NCBI RefSeq assembly: GCF_001267885.1
Contig: NZ_CP012382.1
Location: 5,567,001 to 5,631,000, forward strand
Direction of reading: 5' to 3'
Source: Streptomyces ambofaciens ATCC 23877
GTDB taxonomy: Bacteria; Actinomycetota; Actinomycetes; Streptomycetales; Streptomycetaceae
Length of the DNA: 64,000 nucleotides
Shown: positions 1 through 11,112 of the stretch, one piece after another
How positions within the stretch are numbered: position 1 is the first letter of the stretch
Layout: each line of letters starts with the position of its first letter
The notes under the pieces: model-generated
Database searches by the model: none
The model's input: the letters and a program-made list of their open reading frames with translations, nothing else
What the model was told of the DNA's origin: nothing
Position numbers and translations under genes: made by a program

Positions 1-1680
<1,680 letters not shown>

Positions 1681-1859
1681 CGGTTGAAGGCCACCCGTTC
1701 GGCGCATACCAGATGCATACGGGTGGCCGGGTCGCATTCGGGCAACCGTCGGTGACCGGTGCCCCAGGAAGCCTTCCGCGGCCTACTGTTGAGATGTGCG
1801 CCTGCCGTGCCCAGCTGCGGTCGGGGCATTCTCCTGCCCCTGAGGGACAGGGGGAAAGG

Positions 1860-1928
1860 ATGTCCGACGCGGAGCCGTTGATGGTGGTCGAGGCGGGGTC
1901 CGCGTGGCGTGGGCACCGCCGGCTGTGA
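1860..1928 (+). CDS. 22-codon small ORF upstream of rmdB
   Basis: An ATG follows a very good ribosome binding site (GGGGGAAAGG, ending directly before the start) and opens a 22-codon frame, beginning MSDAEPLMVVEAG and ending 11 bases before the likely ATG of the GGDEF-EAL gene, in a different frame. No known family is recognisable. The ribosome binding site is better than that of the downstream gene, so this may be a leader whose translation is coupled to rmdB. It could also be fortuitous; there is no homology evidence here. Confidence 0.4.
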   Translation: MSDAEPLMVVEAGSAWRGHRRL

Positions 1929-1939
1929 GAGGGACGGGA

Positions 1940-4162
1940 ATGGAACCGACCGAGAGCGCCGCCGCGGGCTCACGGCTGCGCGTGCGTCACATGGTGGGCG
2001 CGTGGTACGTGAGCCGGTGGCTCGGGCAGCGCGGTGGTGACGCACCGCATCCCGCGGCGGACGCCCGCGGCTCCGCGCCGTCGGCCGCCCGCCACCCCTC
2101 AGCCCTGTCCGACGCCGACGGCGAACGGCACCTGTCCTGGCCCGCGTTGCCCTCGGCGGTCGTCGCGGCCGCCGCCTTCGTACTGGGCGCCGGCTTCTAC
2201 CGGGCGTTCACCGACGGCCACGCCCTCTTCCCGTCCGGCATCGCCGGCTGGTCCCTGGCCGTGCTGACCGGCATCGTCGTGGGCCACCTGGTCATGCTCG
2301 GCCGCTCCCGCTGGTGGGGCGGCACCGGCTCCGGCGCCGCCCTCACCCTCGCCGTGCTGCTGCTGTACGGCTGGGTTCCGGCCGGCATGGTCAGCCTCAC
2401 GGTCGTGGTCCTGGTCGGCGTGGCCCGCCGGGGCCGCTGGCGGCACGGCGTCCTGCACGGCGCGGTGGACATCCTCGGCATCGCCGCCGGCGCCCTGGTG
2501 CTGGGTGTCTGCGGCTCCGTGCCGTCCGTGGAGAACCCCTGGGACCCGAACACGTGGGGCGTGTCCGCGGTGCCCAAGGTGGTGCTCGTGGCGGTCGCCT
2601 ACCTCGCCGTCACCCGCGCCCTGCTGTGGTACCTGCAGACACCGCGCGCCGGCCTGCCCACCGTGGCGCGCAGCGCTCTGGTCAGACAGGGGCTGGTCGC
2701 CGTCGCGCTGCTCGGAATCGCGCCACTGATCTGCGTGGTCGCCGTCGCCAAGCCGCTGCTGCTGCCGCTGTTCTCGATCCCGCTGATCGCCCTCGACTCC
2801 ACGCTGTGGATCGCCCGCGCCCGGGCCGAGGAGCAGCTGCGCGACCCGCTCACCGGGCTGCCCAACCGGCAGTGGCTGCTGGAGCGGACGTGGGCCGCGC
2901 TGGACGACGCCGAGCGCATCGGCGCCCGCTCCGCCCTGCTCTTGATCGACCTCGACCGGTTCCGGTCGGTCAACGACACGCTCGGACACCTGGCCGGCGA
3001 CCGGCTGCTGCTGCAGACCGCCGACCGGCTGCGGCAGGCGCTGCCGCGCGGGGCGGAGGCCGCGCGGCTCGGTGGCGACGAGTTCGCCGTCTTACTGCCC
3101 GTCGCCGACTCCACCACGTCGGCGACCCGCATCACCCGGGGCCTCGTGGCCGCGCTCAGCTCCCCGATGGACCTGGACGGGCTCACCCTCGTCCTGGAGG
3201 CCAGCGCCGGGGTAGCCGTCTTCCCCGAGCACGCGCTGGACGCGGAGGGGCTGCTGCGCCGCGCGGACGTGGCGATGTACCAGGCGAAGCGGGACCGCAC
3301 GGGCGTCGAGGTCTACGAGTCCAAGCGGGACTCCAACACCCCGGACCGGCTCGGACTCCTGGGCGACCTGCGCCGGGCGCTGGACGCGCACGAGGTCGAG
3401 CTGCACTACCAGCCCAAGGTCCGCTTCGACGGACAGGTCGCGGGGCTGGAGGCGCTGGTCCGCTGGGTGCACCCCGAGCGCGGCAAGGTGCCGCCGGACG
3501 AGTTCATAGCCATCGCCGAGTCCTCCGGGCTCATGCCGCACCTCACCGAGTACGTGCTGGAGACGGCGCTGGCCCAGGTCGCCCGCTGGCGCTCCCAGGG
3601 CCTGTTCGTGCCGGTCGCGGTGAACGTCTCCCCGCGCGACGTGCACACCCCCGGCTTCGCGGGCGCGGTGGCCGCCCGGCTGGCCCGGCACGGCGTCCCG
3701 GCGGGAGCGCTCCAGCTCGAGATCACGGAGCACGTCCTCCTGGAGGACCCGCAGCGCGCCGCCGACACCCTCAACGCGCTGACCGGGCACGGCGTCAAGA
3801 TGTCCCTGGACGACTTCGGCACCGGCTACTCCTCCCTGGTCCACCTGCGCAGGCTCCCCGTCAGCGAGCTCAAGATCGACCGCTCGTTCGTGGCCAGGCT
3901 GGCCATCGACACCGAAGACGCCGAGATCGTGCGCTGCACCGTCGACCTCGCCCACTCCCTCGGCCTGCTCGTCGTCGCCGAGGGCGTGGAGGACGACGAG
4001 ACCTGGGAACGCCTGCGCGACCTGGGCTGCGACGCCGTACAGGGCTGGCTGGTCGCGGCCGCGATGCCGCCGGAGGAGACGACGGCGTGGCTGCGCGCAC
4101 GGGGCTCACGCGGCTGGGTGCGGCCGGCCGCCGCGCTGCCCGTGGCGGCGACCGACGAGTGA
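1940..4162 (+). CDS. rmdB: Membrane GGDEF-EAL protein, probable c-di-GMP phosphodiesterase RmdB
   Basis: Acts in cyclic di-GMP turnover, which controls development in Streptomyces. The 740-residue protein begins with about six hydrophobic segments (residues roughly 50-280), then a GGDEF domain with an intact LGGDEF motif at 378-382, then an EAL domain with intact EAL at 504-506 and the later motifs EITEH, DDFGTGYSS, KIDRSFV and VAEGVED that carry metal and catalytic residues. Both domains therefore look competent on sequence. The ATG at 1940 is preferred over a GTG at 1904 because GAGAGGGACGGGA precedes it. Position between ligA and gatC matches SCO5495, which is RmdB in S. coelicolor; that name is transferred from gene order and domain content. 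Confidence 0.88.
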   Translation: MEPTESAAAGSRLRVRHMVGAWYVSRWLGQRGGDAPHPAADARGSAPSAARHPSALSDADGERHLSWPALPSAVVAAAAFVLGAGFYRAFTDGHALFPSGIAGWSLAVLTGIVVGHLVMLGRSRWWGGTGSGAALTLAVLLLYGWVPAGMVSLTVVVLVGVARRGRWRHGVLHGAVDILGIAAGALVLGVCGSVPSVENPWDPNTWGVSAVPKVVLVAVAYLAVTRALLWYLQTPRAGLPTVARSALVRQGLVAVALLGIAPLICVVAVAKPLLLPLFSIPLIALDSTLWIARARAEEQLRDPLTGLPNRQWLLERTWAALDDAERIGARSALLLIDLDRFRSVNDTLGHLAGDRLLLQTADRLRQALPRGAEAARLGGDEFAVLLPVADSTTSATRITRGLVAALSSPMDLDGLTLVLEASAGVAVFPEHALDAEGLLRRADVAMYQAKRDRTGVEVYESKRDSNTPDRLGLLGDLRRALDAHEVELHYQPKVRFDGQVAGLEALVRWVHPERGKVPPDEFIAIAESSGLMPHLTEYVLETALAQVARWRSQGLFVPVAVNVSPRDVHTPGFAGAVAARLARHGVPAGALQLEITEHVLLEDPQRAADTLNALTGHGVKMSLDDFGTGYSSLVHLRRLPVSELKIDRSFVARLAIDTEDAEIVRCTVDLAHSLGLLVVAEGVEDDETWERLRDLGCDAVQGWLVAAAMPPEETTAWLRARGSRGWVRPAAALPVAATDE

Positions 4163-4255
4163 CCGCCCGCCCGCCGGGAGCGCCCGCCCCTCGGTGAGGC
4201 GCCCGGGCGCCCACCCGCCCGCGGCCCCGCGACGAACCTCCGACCCGGCCGACCC

Positions 4256-4345
4256 CGGCCTGCGGCTCTCGCCCGGCCTGCGGCTCTCGCCCGGCCTGCG
4301 GCTCTCGCCCGGCCTGCGGCCCTCGCCCGGCCTGCGGCCCTCCGC
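4256..4345 (+). repeat. 18-bp tandem repeat, about five copies, between rmdB and gatC
   Basis: The unit CGGCCTGCGGCTCTCGCC is repeated head to tail: three identical copies, a fourth with one base change and a fifth that decays with an extra base. It lies in the 331-base intergenic stretch 4163-4493, which otherwise contains GC-rich sequence and a TAGGAT box at 4434-4439 that could be the gatC -10 element; no gene is seen there. Copy number of such repeats often varies between strains. Confidence 0.9.
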
Positions 4346-4493
4346 CCCCTCCGCGGGCCCCGCCCGGCCCGGGAGGCGTGGTTCCGGGATGCACCCGGGG
4401 GAAACCGTTTAACGGCCACGGCGCCACGCCCCATAGGATTGGGCACGAGCCGATTGGCCCGAACCGCACACACTCACCCCAGAGGAACGCTGC

Positions 4494-4790
4494 ATGCCTG
4501 GCATCACGCGCGAGGAGGTCGCCCACCTCGCCCGGCTGGCGCGTCTGGAGCTGAAGCCCGAAGAGCTCGAGCACTTCGCGGGACAGCTGGACGACATCAT
4601 CGGCGCGGTCGCCCGCGTCAGCGAGGTCGCCGACCAAGACGTACCGCCGACCTCGCACCCGCTCCCGCTGACGAACGTCATGCGGCCGGACGAGGTCCGT
4701 CCGTCGCTCACGCCCGAGCAGGCGCTCTCCGGCGCCCCGGCCCAGGAGCAGCAGCGTTTCAAGGTGCCGCAGATCCTGGGGGAGGAGTAA
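4494..4790 (+). CDS. gatC: Asp-tRNA(Asn)/Glu-tRNA(Gln) amidotransferase subunit C
   Basis: Small subunit of the GatCAB complex, which converts Glu-tRNA(Gln) and Asp-tRNA(Asn) to the amidated forms in the cytoplasm. The 98 residues show the typical GatC pattern: [17 protein letters not shown] at the N-terminus, a [12 protein letters not shown] helix, and the proline-rich stretch around [22 protein letters not shown] that wraps GatA. The ATG follows AGAGGAACG. GatA begins five bases after the stop, so the two are co-translated. Length matches the family. Confidence 0.96.
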   Translation: MPGITREEVAHLARLARLELKPEELEHFAGQLDDIIGAVARVSEVADQDVPPTSHPLPLTNVMRPDEVRPSLTPEQALSGAPAQEQQRFKVPQILGEE

Positions 4791-4795
4791 CCGCC

Positions 4796-6289
4796 ATGAG
4801 CGACATCATCAAGCTCACCGCGGCCGAGATCGCCGCGAAGATCGCCTCCGGCGAGCTGACCGCCGTCGAGGTCACCGAGGCCCACCTGGCCCGCATCGAG
4901 GCCGTCGACGAGAAGGTGCACGCCTTCCTGCACGTCGACCGCGAGGGCGCGCTGGCCCAGGCCCGCGCCGTGGACGCCAAGCGCGAGCGCGGCGAGAAGC
5001 TCGGCCCGCTGGCCGGCGTCCCGCTCGCGCTCAAGGACATCTTCACCACCGAGGGCGTGCCCACGACCGTCGGTTCGAAGATCCTCGAGGGCTGGATCCC
5101 GCCGTACGACGCGACCGTCACCCAGCGCCTCAAGGCCGCCGACGTCGTCATCCTCGGCAAGACCAACATGGACGAGTTCGCCATGGGGTCCTCCACCGAG
5201 AACAGCGCCTACGGCCCGACCGGCAACCCCTGGGACCTCACCAGGATCCCCGGCGGCTCCGGCGGCGGTTCCTCCGCTGCCCTCGCCGCCTTCCAGGCGC
5301 CGCTCGCCATCGGCACCGACACCGGCGGTTCCATCCGCCAGCCCGCGGCCGTCACCGGCACGGTCGGCGTCAAGCCGACGTACGGCGGCGTCTCCCGCTA
5401 CGGCATGGTGGCCTTCTCCTCCTCCCTCGACCAGGGCGGCCCCTGCGCCCGCACGGTTCTGGACGCGGCCCTGCTGCACGAGGTGATCGCCGGTCACGAC
5501 CCGATGGACTCCACCTCCATCGACGCCCCGGTCCCCGCCGTCGTCGAGGCCGCCCGCAACGGCAGCGTCGCCGGGATGCGCGTCGGCGTCGTCAAGCAGT
5601 TCCGCGGCGAGGGCTACCAGGCCGGCGTCGTCCAGCGCTTCGACGAGTCCGTCGAGCTGCTGAAGGAGCTGGGCGCCGAGATCGTCGAGCTGGACTGCCC
5701 GTCCTTCGACCTCGCGCTCTCCGCGTACTACCTGATCGCGCCCTCGGAGTGCTCCTCCAACCTCGCCCGCTTCGACGGCCTGCGCTACGGCGCGCGCGTC
5801 GGCGACGACGGCACGCACTCCGCCGAGGAGGTCACCTCCCTGACCCGCGAGGCCGGCTTCGGTCCCGAGGTCAAGCGGCGCATCATGCTCGGCACGTACG
5901 CCCTCTCGAGCGGCTACTACGACGCGTACTACGGCAGCGCCCAGAAGGTCCGCACCCTCATCAAGCAGGAGTTCGAGCGGTCCTTCGAGCAGGTCGACGT
6001 GATCGTCTCCCCGACGACCCCGACCACCGCCTTCCCGATCGGTGAGCGCGCCGACGACCCGATGGCGATGTACCTCGCCGACCTGTGCACCATCCCCACC
6101 AACCTGGCGGGCAACGCGGCCATGTCGCTGCCCTGCGGCCTCGCCCCCGAGGACAACCTGCCGGTGGGCCTGCAGATCATCGCTCCCGCCATGAAGGACG
6201 ACCGGCTCTACAAGGTCGGCGCCGCCGTCGAGGCCGCGTTCGTGGAAAAGTGGGGCCACCCGCTGATCGAGGAGGCACCGTCGCTGTGA
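4796..6289 (+). CDS. gatA: Glutamyl-tRNA(Gln) amidotransferase subunit A (amidase)
   Basis: Amidase subunit that releases ammonia from glutamine and channels it to GatB. The 497-residue protein carries the amidase signature: the catalytic lysine in LALKDIFTT near residue 78, the glycine and serine rich [14 protein letters not shown] stretch, and [12 protein letters not shown] with the cis-serine and nucleophilic serine. The ATG at 4796 follows the gatC stop closely. The stop codon overlaps the GTG of the next small gene (GTGA), which implies translational coupling through the gat operon. Confidence 0.97.
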   Translation: MSDIIKLTAAEIAAKIASGELTAVEVTEAHLARIEAVDEKVHAFLHVDREGALAQARAVDAKRERGEKLGPLAGVPLALKDIFTTEGVPTTVGSKILEGWIPPYDATVTQRLKAADVVILGKTNMDEFAMGSSTENSAYGPTGNPWDLTRIPGGSGGGSSAALAAFQAPLAIGTDTGGSIRQPAAVTGTVGVKPTYGGVSRYGMVAFSSSLDQGGPCARTVLDAALLHEVIAGHDPMDSTSIDAPVPAVVEAARNGSVAGMRVGVVKQFRGEGYQAGVVQRFDESVELLKELGAEIVELDCPSFDLALSAYYLIAPSECSSNLARFDGLRYGARVGDDGTHSAEEVTSLTREAGFGPEVKRRIMLGTYALSSGYYDAYYGSAQKVRTLIKQEFERSFEQVDVIVSPTTPTTAFPIGERADDPMAMYLADLCTIPTNLAGNAAMSLPCGLAPEDNLPVGLQIIAPAMKDDRLYKVGAAVEAAFVEKWGHPLIEEAPSL

Positions 6290-6525
6290 GCAAGCTGTCG
6301 AAGGCCAAGGGCTTCAAGAAGTCCAAGAACGGCCTGTACCTGTCCATGGCCACCACCGCGTTCGGCGCGTTCAGCGTCGCCAAGCAGGCGAAGCTCGCCC
6401 GCACCGAGAGCGACACGCTCCGTCTGGTCGACGCCGCCGTGTCCGCCGCCGCCATCGCCACCGGCCTCGCCATCCTCTACCGCGAGCTGAAGCGGCTGGG
6501 CGACGACGACGTCCTGCTGGGCTGA
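6286..6525 (+). CDS. Small membrane protein of unknown function inside the gat operon
   Basis: A 79-residue protein starting at a GTG that overlaps the gatA stop by the GTGA arrangement. It begins with a lysine-rich stretch ([15 protein letters not shown]), then weakly hydrophobic helices, the second being [18 protein letters not shown], and ends in an acidic-capped tail. The 15-base gap to gatB and the overlap with gatA place it in one transcript with the amidotransferase. I recognise it only as a small protein that Streptomyces keep at this place; no function can be given. Third-position GC supports it being coding. Confidence 0.75.
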   Translation: MSKLSKAKGFKKSKNGLYLSMATTAFGAFSVAKQAKLARTESDTLRLVDAAVSAAAIATGLAILYRELKRLGDDDVLLG

Positions 6526-6540
6526 GAGGGAAGTTTCACC

Positions 6541-8052
6541 GTGACCACCACGACCGACCTGGTGTCGTACGAGGACGCTCTGGCTTCGTACGACCCCGTC
6601 ATGGGCCTCGAGGTCCATGTCGAACTCGGCACCAAGACCAAGATGTTCTGCGGCTGTTCGACCGCGCTCGGCGCCGACCCGAACACCCAGACCTGCCCGG
6701 TCTGCCTCGGCATGCCCGGCGCGCTCCCGGTCGTCAACGCGACCGGGGTCGAGTCGGCGATCCGGATCGGCCTCGCGCTGAACTGCGAGATCGCCGAGTG
6801 GTGCCGCTTCGCCCGGAAGAACTACTTCTATCCGGACATGCCGAAGAACTTCCAGACCTCCCAGTACGACGAGCCGATCGCCTTCGACGGCTACCTCGAC
6901 GTGCAGCTGGAGGACGGCGAGACCTTCCGCGTGCAGATCGAGCGCGCCCACATGGAGGAGGACACCGGCAAGTCGCTGCACGTCGGCGGCGCCACCGGCC
7001 GTATCCACGGCGCTTCCCACTCCCTGCTGGACTACAACCGCGCCGGCATCCCGCTCATCGAGATCGTCACCAAGCCGATCGAGGGAGCGGGCGAGCGCGC
7101 CCCCGAGGTCGCGCGGGCGTACGTCCGTGAGCTGCGCGAACTCATCAAGGCGCTCGGTGTCTCCGAGGCCCGCATGGAGCAGGGCCAGATGCGCTGCGAC
7201 GTGAACCTGTCGCTGCGCCCGCACGGCCGGGAGAAGTTCGGCACCCGCTCCGAGACGAAGAACGTGAACTCGCTGCGGTCCGTCGAGCGCGCGGCCCGCT
7301 TCGAGATCCAGCGGCACGCGGCCGTGCTGAACGGCGGCGGCACGATCGTCCAGGAGACCCGCCACTTCCACGAGGACACCGGGTCCACGACCGCGGGCCG
7401 CGTGAAGGAGGAGGCCGAGGACTACCGGTACTTCCCGGAGCCCGACCTGGTGCCGGTGGCGCCCTCGCGCGAGTGGGTCGAGGAGATCCGCTCCGCCCTG
7501 CCCGAACTGCCGCTGGTGCGCCGCAACCGGCTCCGCGAGGAGTGGGGCATCTCCGGCACCGACATGCAGTCGATCCTCAACGCCGGCGCGCTGGACCCGA
7601 TCGTCGCCACGATCGACGCCGGCGCGGACGCGGCGTCCGCCCGCAAGTGGTGGATGGGGGAGCTGGCCCGCAGCGCCAACGAGTCCCAGAAGTCGCTGGA
7701 CGAGCTGGCGATCACGCCGGAGCAGGTGGCCCGGGTCGCCGAGCTGGTCGACAAGGGCGACCTGAACGACAAGCTGGCCCGCCAGGTCATCCTGGGCGTC
7801 CTCGCCGGTGAGGGCACGCCGGACGAGGTCGTCGACCAGCGCGGCCTGAAGGTCGTCTCCGACGAGGGCGCGCTGACCGCCGCCGTCGACGAGGCCATCG
7901 CCGGCAACCCGGGCGTCGCCGACAAGATCCGCGGCGGCAAGGTGGCCGCGGCCGGTGCCCTGGTCGGCGCGGTCATGAAGGCGACCCGTGGTCAGGCGGA
8001 CGCGGCCCGCGTCAAGGAACTGATCCTGCAGAAGCTGGGCGTCGAGGGCTGA
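6541..8052 (+). CDS. gatB: Aspartyl/glutamyl-tRNA amidotransferase subunit B
   Basis: Binds the mischarged tRNA and activates its side chain for amidation with ammonia from GatA. The 503-residue protein has the GatB signature at its start ([22 protein letters not shown]), the zinc-binding cysteines around [13 protein letters not shown], the [12 protein letters not shown] loop, the [15 protein letters not shown] motif, and the C-terminal YqeY-like helical tail domain ending [13 protein letters not shown]. It starts at GTG after GAGAGGGAAG. It closes the gatC-gatA-small ORF-gatB unit, followed by a hairpin at 8073-8110. Confidence 0.97.
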   Translation: MTTTTDLVSYEDALASYDPVMGLEVHVELGTKTKMFCGCSTALGADPNTQTCPVCLGMPGALPVVNATGVESAIRIGLALNCEIAEWCRFARKNYFYPDMPKNFQTSQYDEPIAFDGYLDVQLEDGETFRVQIERAHMEEDTGKSLHVGGATGRIHGASHSLLDYNRAGIPLIEIVTKPIEGAGERAPEVARAYVRELRELIKALGVSEARMEQGQMRCDVNLSLRPHGREKFGTRSETKNVNSLRSVERAARFEIQRHAAVLNGGGTIVQETRHFHEDTGSTTAGRVKEEAEDYRYFPEPDLVPVAPSREWVEEIRSALPELPLVRRNRLREEWGISGTDMQSILNAGALDPIVATIDAGADAASARKWWMGELARSANESQKSLDELAITPEQVARVAELVDKGDLNDKLARQVILGVLAGEGTPDEVVDQRGLKVVSDEGALTAAVDEAIAGNPGVADKIRGGKVAAAGALVGAVMKATRGQADAARVKELILQKLGVEG

Positions 8053-8072
8053 CACCCGCACTCTGAGGCGCT

Positions 8073-8110
8073 CCGAGGGGGATGCATCGGCAACGATGTA
8101 TCCCCCTTCG
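8073..8110 (+). terminator. Hairpin after gatB
   Basis: GGGGGATGCATCG at 8077-8089 pairs with CGATGTATCCCCC at 8094-8106, with one G-T pair, around a GCAA tetraloop, and a few more bases pair outside. No long T tract follows. It sits between gatB and the next gene and probably ends the gat operon. Confidence 0.75.
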
Positions 8111-8268
8111 GCATGCCCGCCATGTGAATAAGCCCACGAATTCCGCAAACGATCACTTCTGCCTGAAAGAGTGACGTCGCATTGCTCATGCGTTCTTTGC
8201 GGGCTGTTCACTCCATGAACGACTGTTCCCGGTCAAAGATCCACAATCAGACACCTGGGAGCACGATC

Positions 8269-10515
8269 GTGGCAGCCCTTGCACGCTGGTGTGTCCGACG
8301 CCGCCTCGTCGCCGTCCTGCTCTGGCTCGCCGCCTTCGGCGGCGCCGCCACCGCCGCCGTGCTCACGGGTTCCGCGTACTCCAACGACTACGGGGTCCCG
8401 GGCACCGACTCCGACCGCGCCTCCCGGCTGCTCGCCTCCGGTTTCCCCGGCCTGGGCGGCGAGAGCGACACGATCGTCTGGCACACGACGACCGGCACCG
8501 TGCGCGCCGCCGACGTCGAACAGACCATGACCCGCACCCTGGACCGCATCGCGCACCTGCCCGGGGTGGCCTCGGTCAGCAACCCGTACGACGACCCCGA
8601 CTCGCCCCTGATCAGCGAGAACGACGACACCGCGTACGCCTCCGTCACGTTCCGGGACGCCTCCCAGGACGTCGACGCGGCCGAGGCCCGGGCCGTGGTC
8701 GACGCGGCCCGGGCGGCGGAGTCCGACGGCCTCCGGATCGAACTGGGCGGCGGCGCCGTAGCGCTCACCGAGGCGCCGGAAGGCCACCTCGCCGAGGCCG
8801 TCGGAGTGGCCGTCGCCGCGGTCGTGCTCTTCCTCGCCTTCGGCTCCCTGGCCGCGTCCGTGCTGCCCATCGCCACCGCGCTGGTCTCCGTCGGCACCGC
8901 CTACGCGGGGATCACCCTGCTCGGGCACTTCATGACCGTCGCCGACTTCGCCCCCATGCTGGGCACCCTCATCGGGCTCGGCGTCGGCATCGACTACGCG
9001 CTGTTCATCGTCACCCGGCACCGGCGCGGGCTGAAGCGGGGCCTGTCCGTGGCCGAGGCCGCCGAGAACGCCGTCGCGACCACGGGACGCGCGGTCGTCT
9101 TCGCGGGTGCCACCGTTTGCATCGCCCTGCTGGGCATGCTGATCCTGCGGCTCGGCTTCCTCAACGGTGTGGCCATCGCCGCCTCGCTGACCGTCCTCCT
9201 CACCGTCGCGGCCTCCGTCACCCTGCTACCGGCGCTGCTGTCGTACATCGGCCCGCGCGCCCTGAGCCGGCGCGAGCGGCGGCGCCTCGCGGAGCACGGG
9301 CCGGAACCCGAGCTGCCGACCGGTTTCGCCGCGCGCTGGTCGGCGCTGGTCGAACGCCGGCCCAAGCTCCTCGGCGCCGTCGCCCTCCTCGTCGTCACCG
9401 TCCTCGCGCTGCCCACCCTCGGCCTGCGCCTGGGCACCTCCGACCAGGGCAACGACCCCAAGGGCACCACCACCCGCCAGGCCTACGACCTCCTCGCCGA
9501 GGGCTTCGGGCCCGGCGTCAACGGCCCCCTCACGCTGGTCACCGAGGTGGGCGGAGCCGAGGACCGGCTCGCCCTGGACAACCTCGACGCCTCGCTGCGC
9601 ACCACCGAGGGCGTCTCCTCGGTGACCCCGGTGGCGTACAACTCGGCCGGAGACACCGCGTTCCTCACCCTCGTACCCGAGTCGGCACCGCAGTCCCAGC
9701 GGACCAGCGACCTCGTCGAGCGGCTGCGCTCCGAGGTGCTGCCGCGCGCCGAGCGGGGCACCGCCCTGGACGTGCACGTGGGCGGGGTGACGGCCGGCTA
9801 CGACGACTTCGCCGGCGTCATCGTCGGCAAGCTTCCGCTCTTCGTCGGTGTGGTCGTGGGCCTCGGCTGCCTGCTGCTCCTGCTGGCCTTCCGCTCCGTC
9901 GGCATCCCGCTCAAGGCCGCCGTGATGAACGTGGCCGCCGTCGCCGCCTCCTTCGGCGTCGTCGTCGCGATCTTCCAGTGGGGCTGGGGGAGCGAGCTGC
10001 TGGGCCTCGGCAGCGCCGGCCCCATCGAACCCTTCCTGCCCGTCATCATGGTGTCGGTGCTCTTCGGGCTCTCCATGGACTACCAGGTCTTCCTGGTCAG
10101 CCGGATGTACGAGGAGTGGCTGGAGACCGGCGACAACCGCCGGGCCGTCCGGGTCGGCCTCGCCGAGACCGGCCGGGTGATCAACTCGGCCGCGGTCATC
10201 ATGATCTCGGTGTTCCTCGCCTTCGTGCTCAGCGGCGACCGGGTGATCGCCATGTTCGGCATCGCGCTCGCCGCCGCCGTCGCCCTGGACGCCTTCGTCC
10301 TGCGCACGCTCCTGGTGCCCGCCCTGATGCACCTGCTGGGCAGCGCCAACTGGTGGCTGCCGCGCAGGCTGGACAGGCTCCTGCCGCGCATCAGCATCGA
10401 GCCGCCCGAGGCCCGTACCGCCCATGAGAGGCTGGCCGCGGCGACGGACGCCGAAGTGGCGGACGTCCTTGCGGAGGAGGAACGACAGCGGGATGTACGC
10501 GATACCACTGGGTGA
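8269..10515 (+). CDS. MMPL/RND family membrane transporter
   Basis: Predicted proton-driven exporter of lipids or other hydrophobic molecules in the cytoplasmic membrane. The 748 residues form two similar halves, each an N-terminal transmembrane helix, an extracytoplasmic loop and a block of five helices. Each half has the Asp-Tyr pair thought to relay protons in MmpL proteins: GIDYALF with Asp242 and SMDYQVF with Asp604. The GTG at 8269 is chosen because GGGAG lies seven bases upstream and the arginine-rich ALARWCVRRRLV start is typical; an upstream ATG at 8182 would add 29 unlikely residues. It overlaps the following acetyltransferase gene by 23 bases. The substrate cannot be read from the sequence. 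Confidence 0.9.
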   Translation: MAALARWCVRRRLVAVLLWLAAFGGAATAAVLTGSAYSNDYGVPGTDSDRASRLLASGFPGLGGESDTIVWHTTTGTVRAADVEQTMTRTLDRIAHLPGVASVSNPYDDPDSPLISENDDTAYASVTFRDASQDVDAAEARAVVDAARAAESDGLRIELGGGAVALTEAPEGHLAEAVGVAVAAVVLFLAFGSLAASVLPIATALVSVGTAYAGITLLGHFMTVADFAPMLGTLIGLGVGIDYALFIVTRHRRGLKRGLSVAEAAENAVATTGRAVVFAGATVCIALLGMLILRLGFLNGVAIAASLTVLLTVAASVTLLPALLSYIGPRALSRRERRRLAEHGPEPELPTGFAARWSALVERRPKLLGAVALLVVTVLALPTLGLRLGTSDQGNDPKGTTTRQAYDLLAEGFGPGVNGPLTLVTEVGGAEDRLALDNLDASLRTTEGVSSVTPVAYNSAGDTAFLTLVPESAPQSQRTSDLVERLRSEVLPRAERGTALDVHVGGVTAGYDDFAGVIVGKLPLFVGVVVGLGCLLLLLAFRSVGIPLKAAVMNVAAVAASFGVVVAIFQWGWGSELLGLGSAGPIEPFLPVIMVSVLFGLSMDYQVFLVSRMYEEWLETGDNRRAVRVGLAETGRVINSAAVIMISVFLAFVLSGDRVIAMFGIALAAAVALDAFVLRTLLVPALMHLLGSANWWLPRRLDRLLPRISIEPPEARTAHERLAAATDAEVADVLAEEERQRDVRDTTG

Positions 10516-11077
10516 CGACGGAGCCGAACTGCGCCCCCTGGAGACCTGGCACGCCGAGGAGTTCCTGGCGCACCTGGAGCGGGGCAGGGAGTTCATCACG
10601 GAGCACATCCCCTTCGGGGCGAAGGCCACCGACGTCGACTCCGCCCGGGAGATCCTCCAGTCCTACGCCGACCGGCACGCCGCCGACAGCGGCTTCCTGC
10701 ACGGTCTGTGGCTGGACGGCGAACTCGTCGGAGGGCTGCTCTACCGGGTCTTCGACGCCGCCACCGGCGTCTGCGAGATCGGCTGCTGGCTGGAGCCCGC
10801 CGCAACGGGCCGGGGCCTCGTGACACGCGGCGCCCGTGTCCTGATCGACTGGGCCTTCGACGAGCGCGGCATGCACCGCGTCGAGTGGCACGCCTCCTCG
10901 GCCAACACCCCGAGTGTCAACGCCGCCCGGCGACTCGGCATGATGCGGGAGGGCGTGTTGCGCGAGAGCTTCCCCTACCGGGGTGCCCGCCAGGACATGG
11001 AGGTGTGGGCGGTGCTCGCGCCCGAGTGGCGTGCGGCACGTGAGGCACGCGCGCGTGCCGCTCACAAGGATCATTAA
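10493..11077 (+). CDS. GNAT acetyltransferase, RimJ/RimL type
   Basis: A 194-residue acetyl-CoA dependent N-acetyltransferase. It begins MYAIPLGDDGAELRPL, shows the acceptor-side strand pattern LVGGLLYRVFDAATGVCEIGCWL, an acetyl-CoA pocket (ATGRGLVTRGARVLIDWAF) and the RimJ/L hallmark HRVEWHASSANTPSVNAARRLGM followed by EGVLRE. The ATG at 10493 lies inside the end of the MMPL gene (23-base overlap), with a GAGGAGG site upstream, so translation is coupled. RimJ/L relatives modify ribosomal protein N-termini or small molecules; which applies here is unknown. Confidence 0.88.
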   Translation: MYAIPLGDDGAELRPLETWHAEEFLAHLERGREFITEHIPFGAKATDVDSAREILQSYADRHAADSGFLHGLWLDGELVGGLLYRVFDAATGVCEIGCWLEPAATGRGLVTRGARVLIDWAFDERGMHRVEWHASSANTPSVNAARRLGMMREGVLRESFPYRGARQDMEVWAVLAPEWRAAREARARAAHKDH

Positions 11078-11112
11078 GGGACCTCTCAGACAGCGTCCGT
11101 ACGGTGCGAGGC

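Noticed and set aside
4194..4412. 72-codon frame through the 18-bp repeat
   Set aside because: The protein would be only a repeat of Pro-Gly-Leu-Arg-Leu-Ser; no ribosome binding site.
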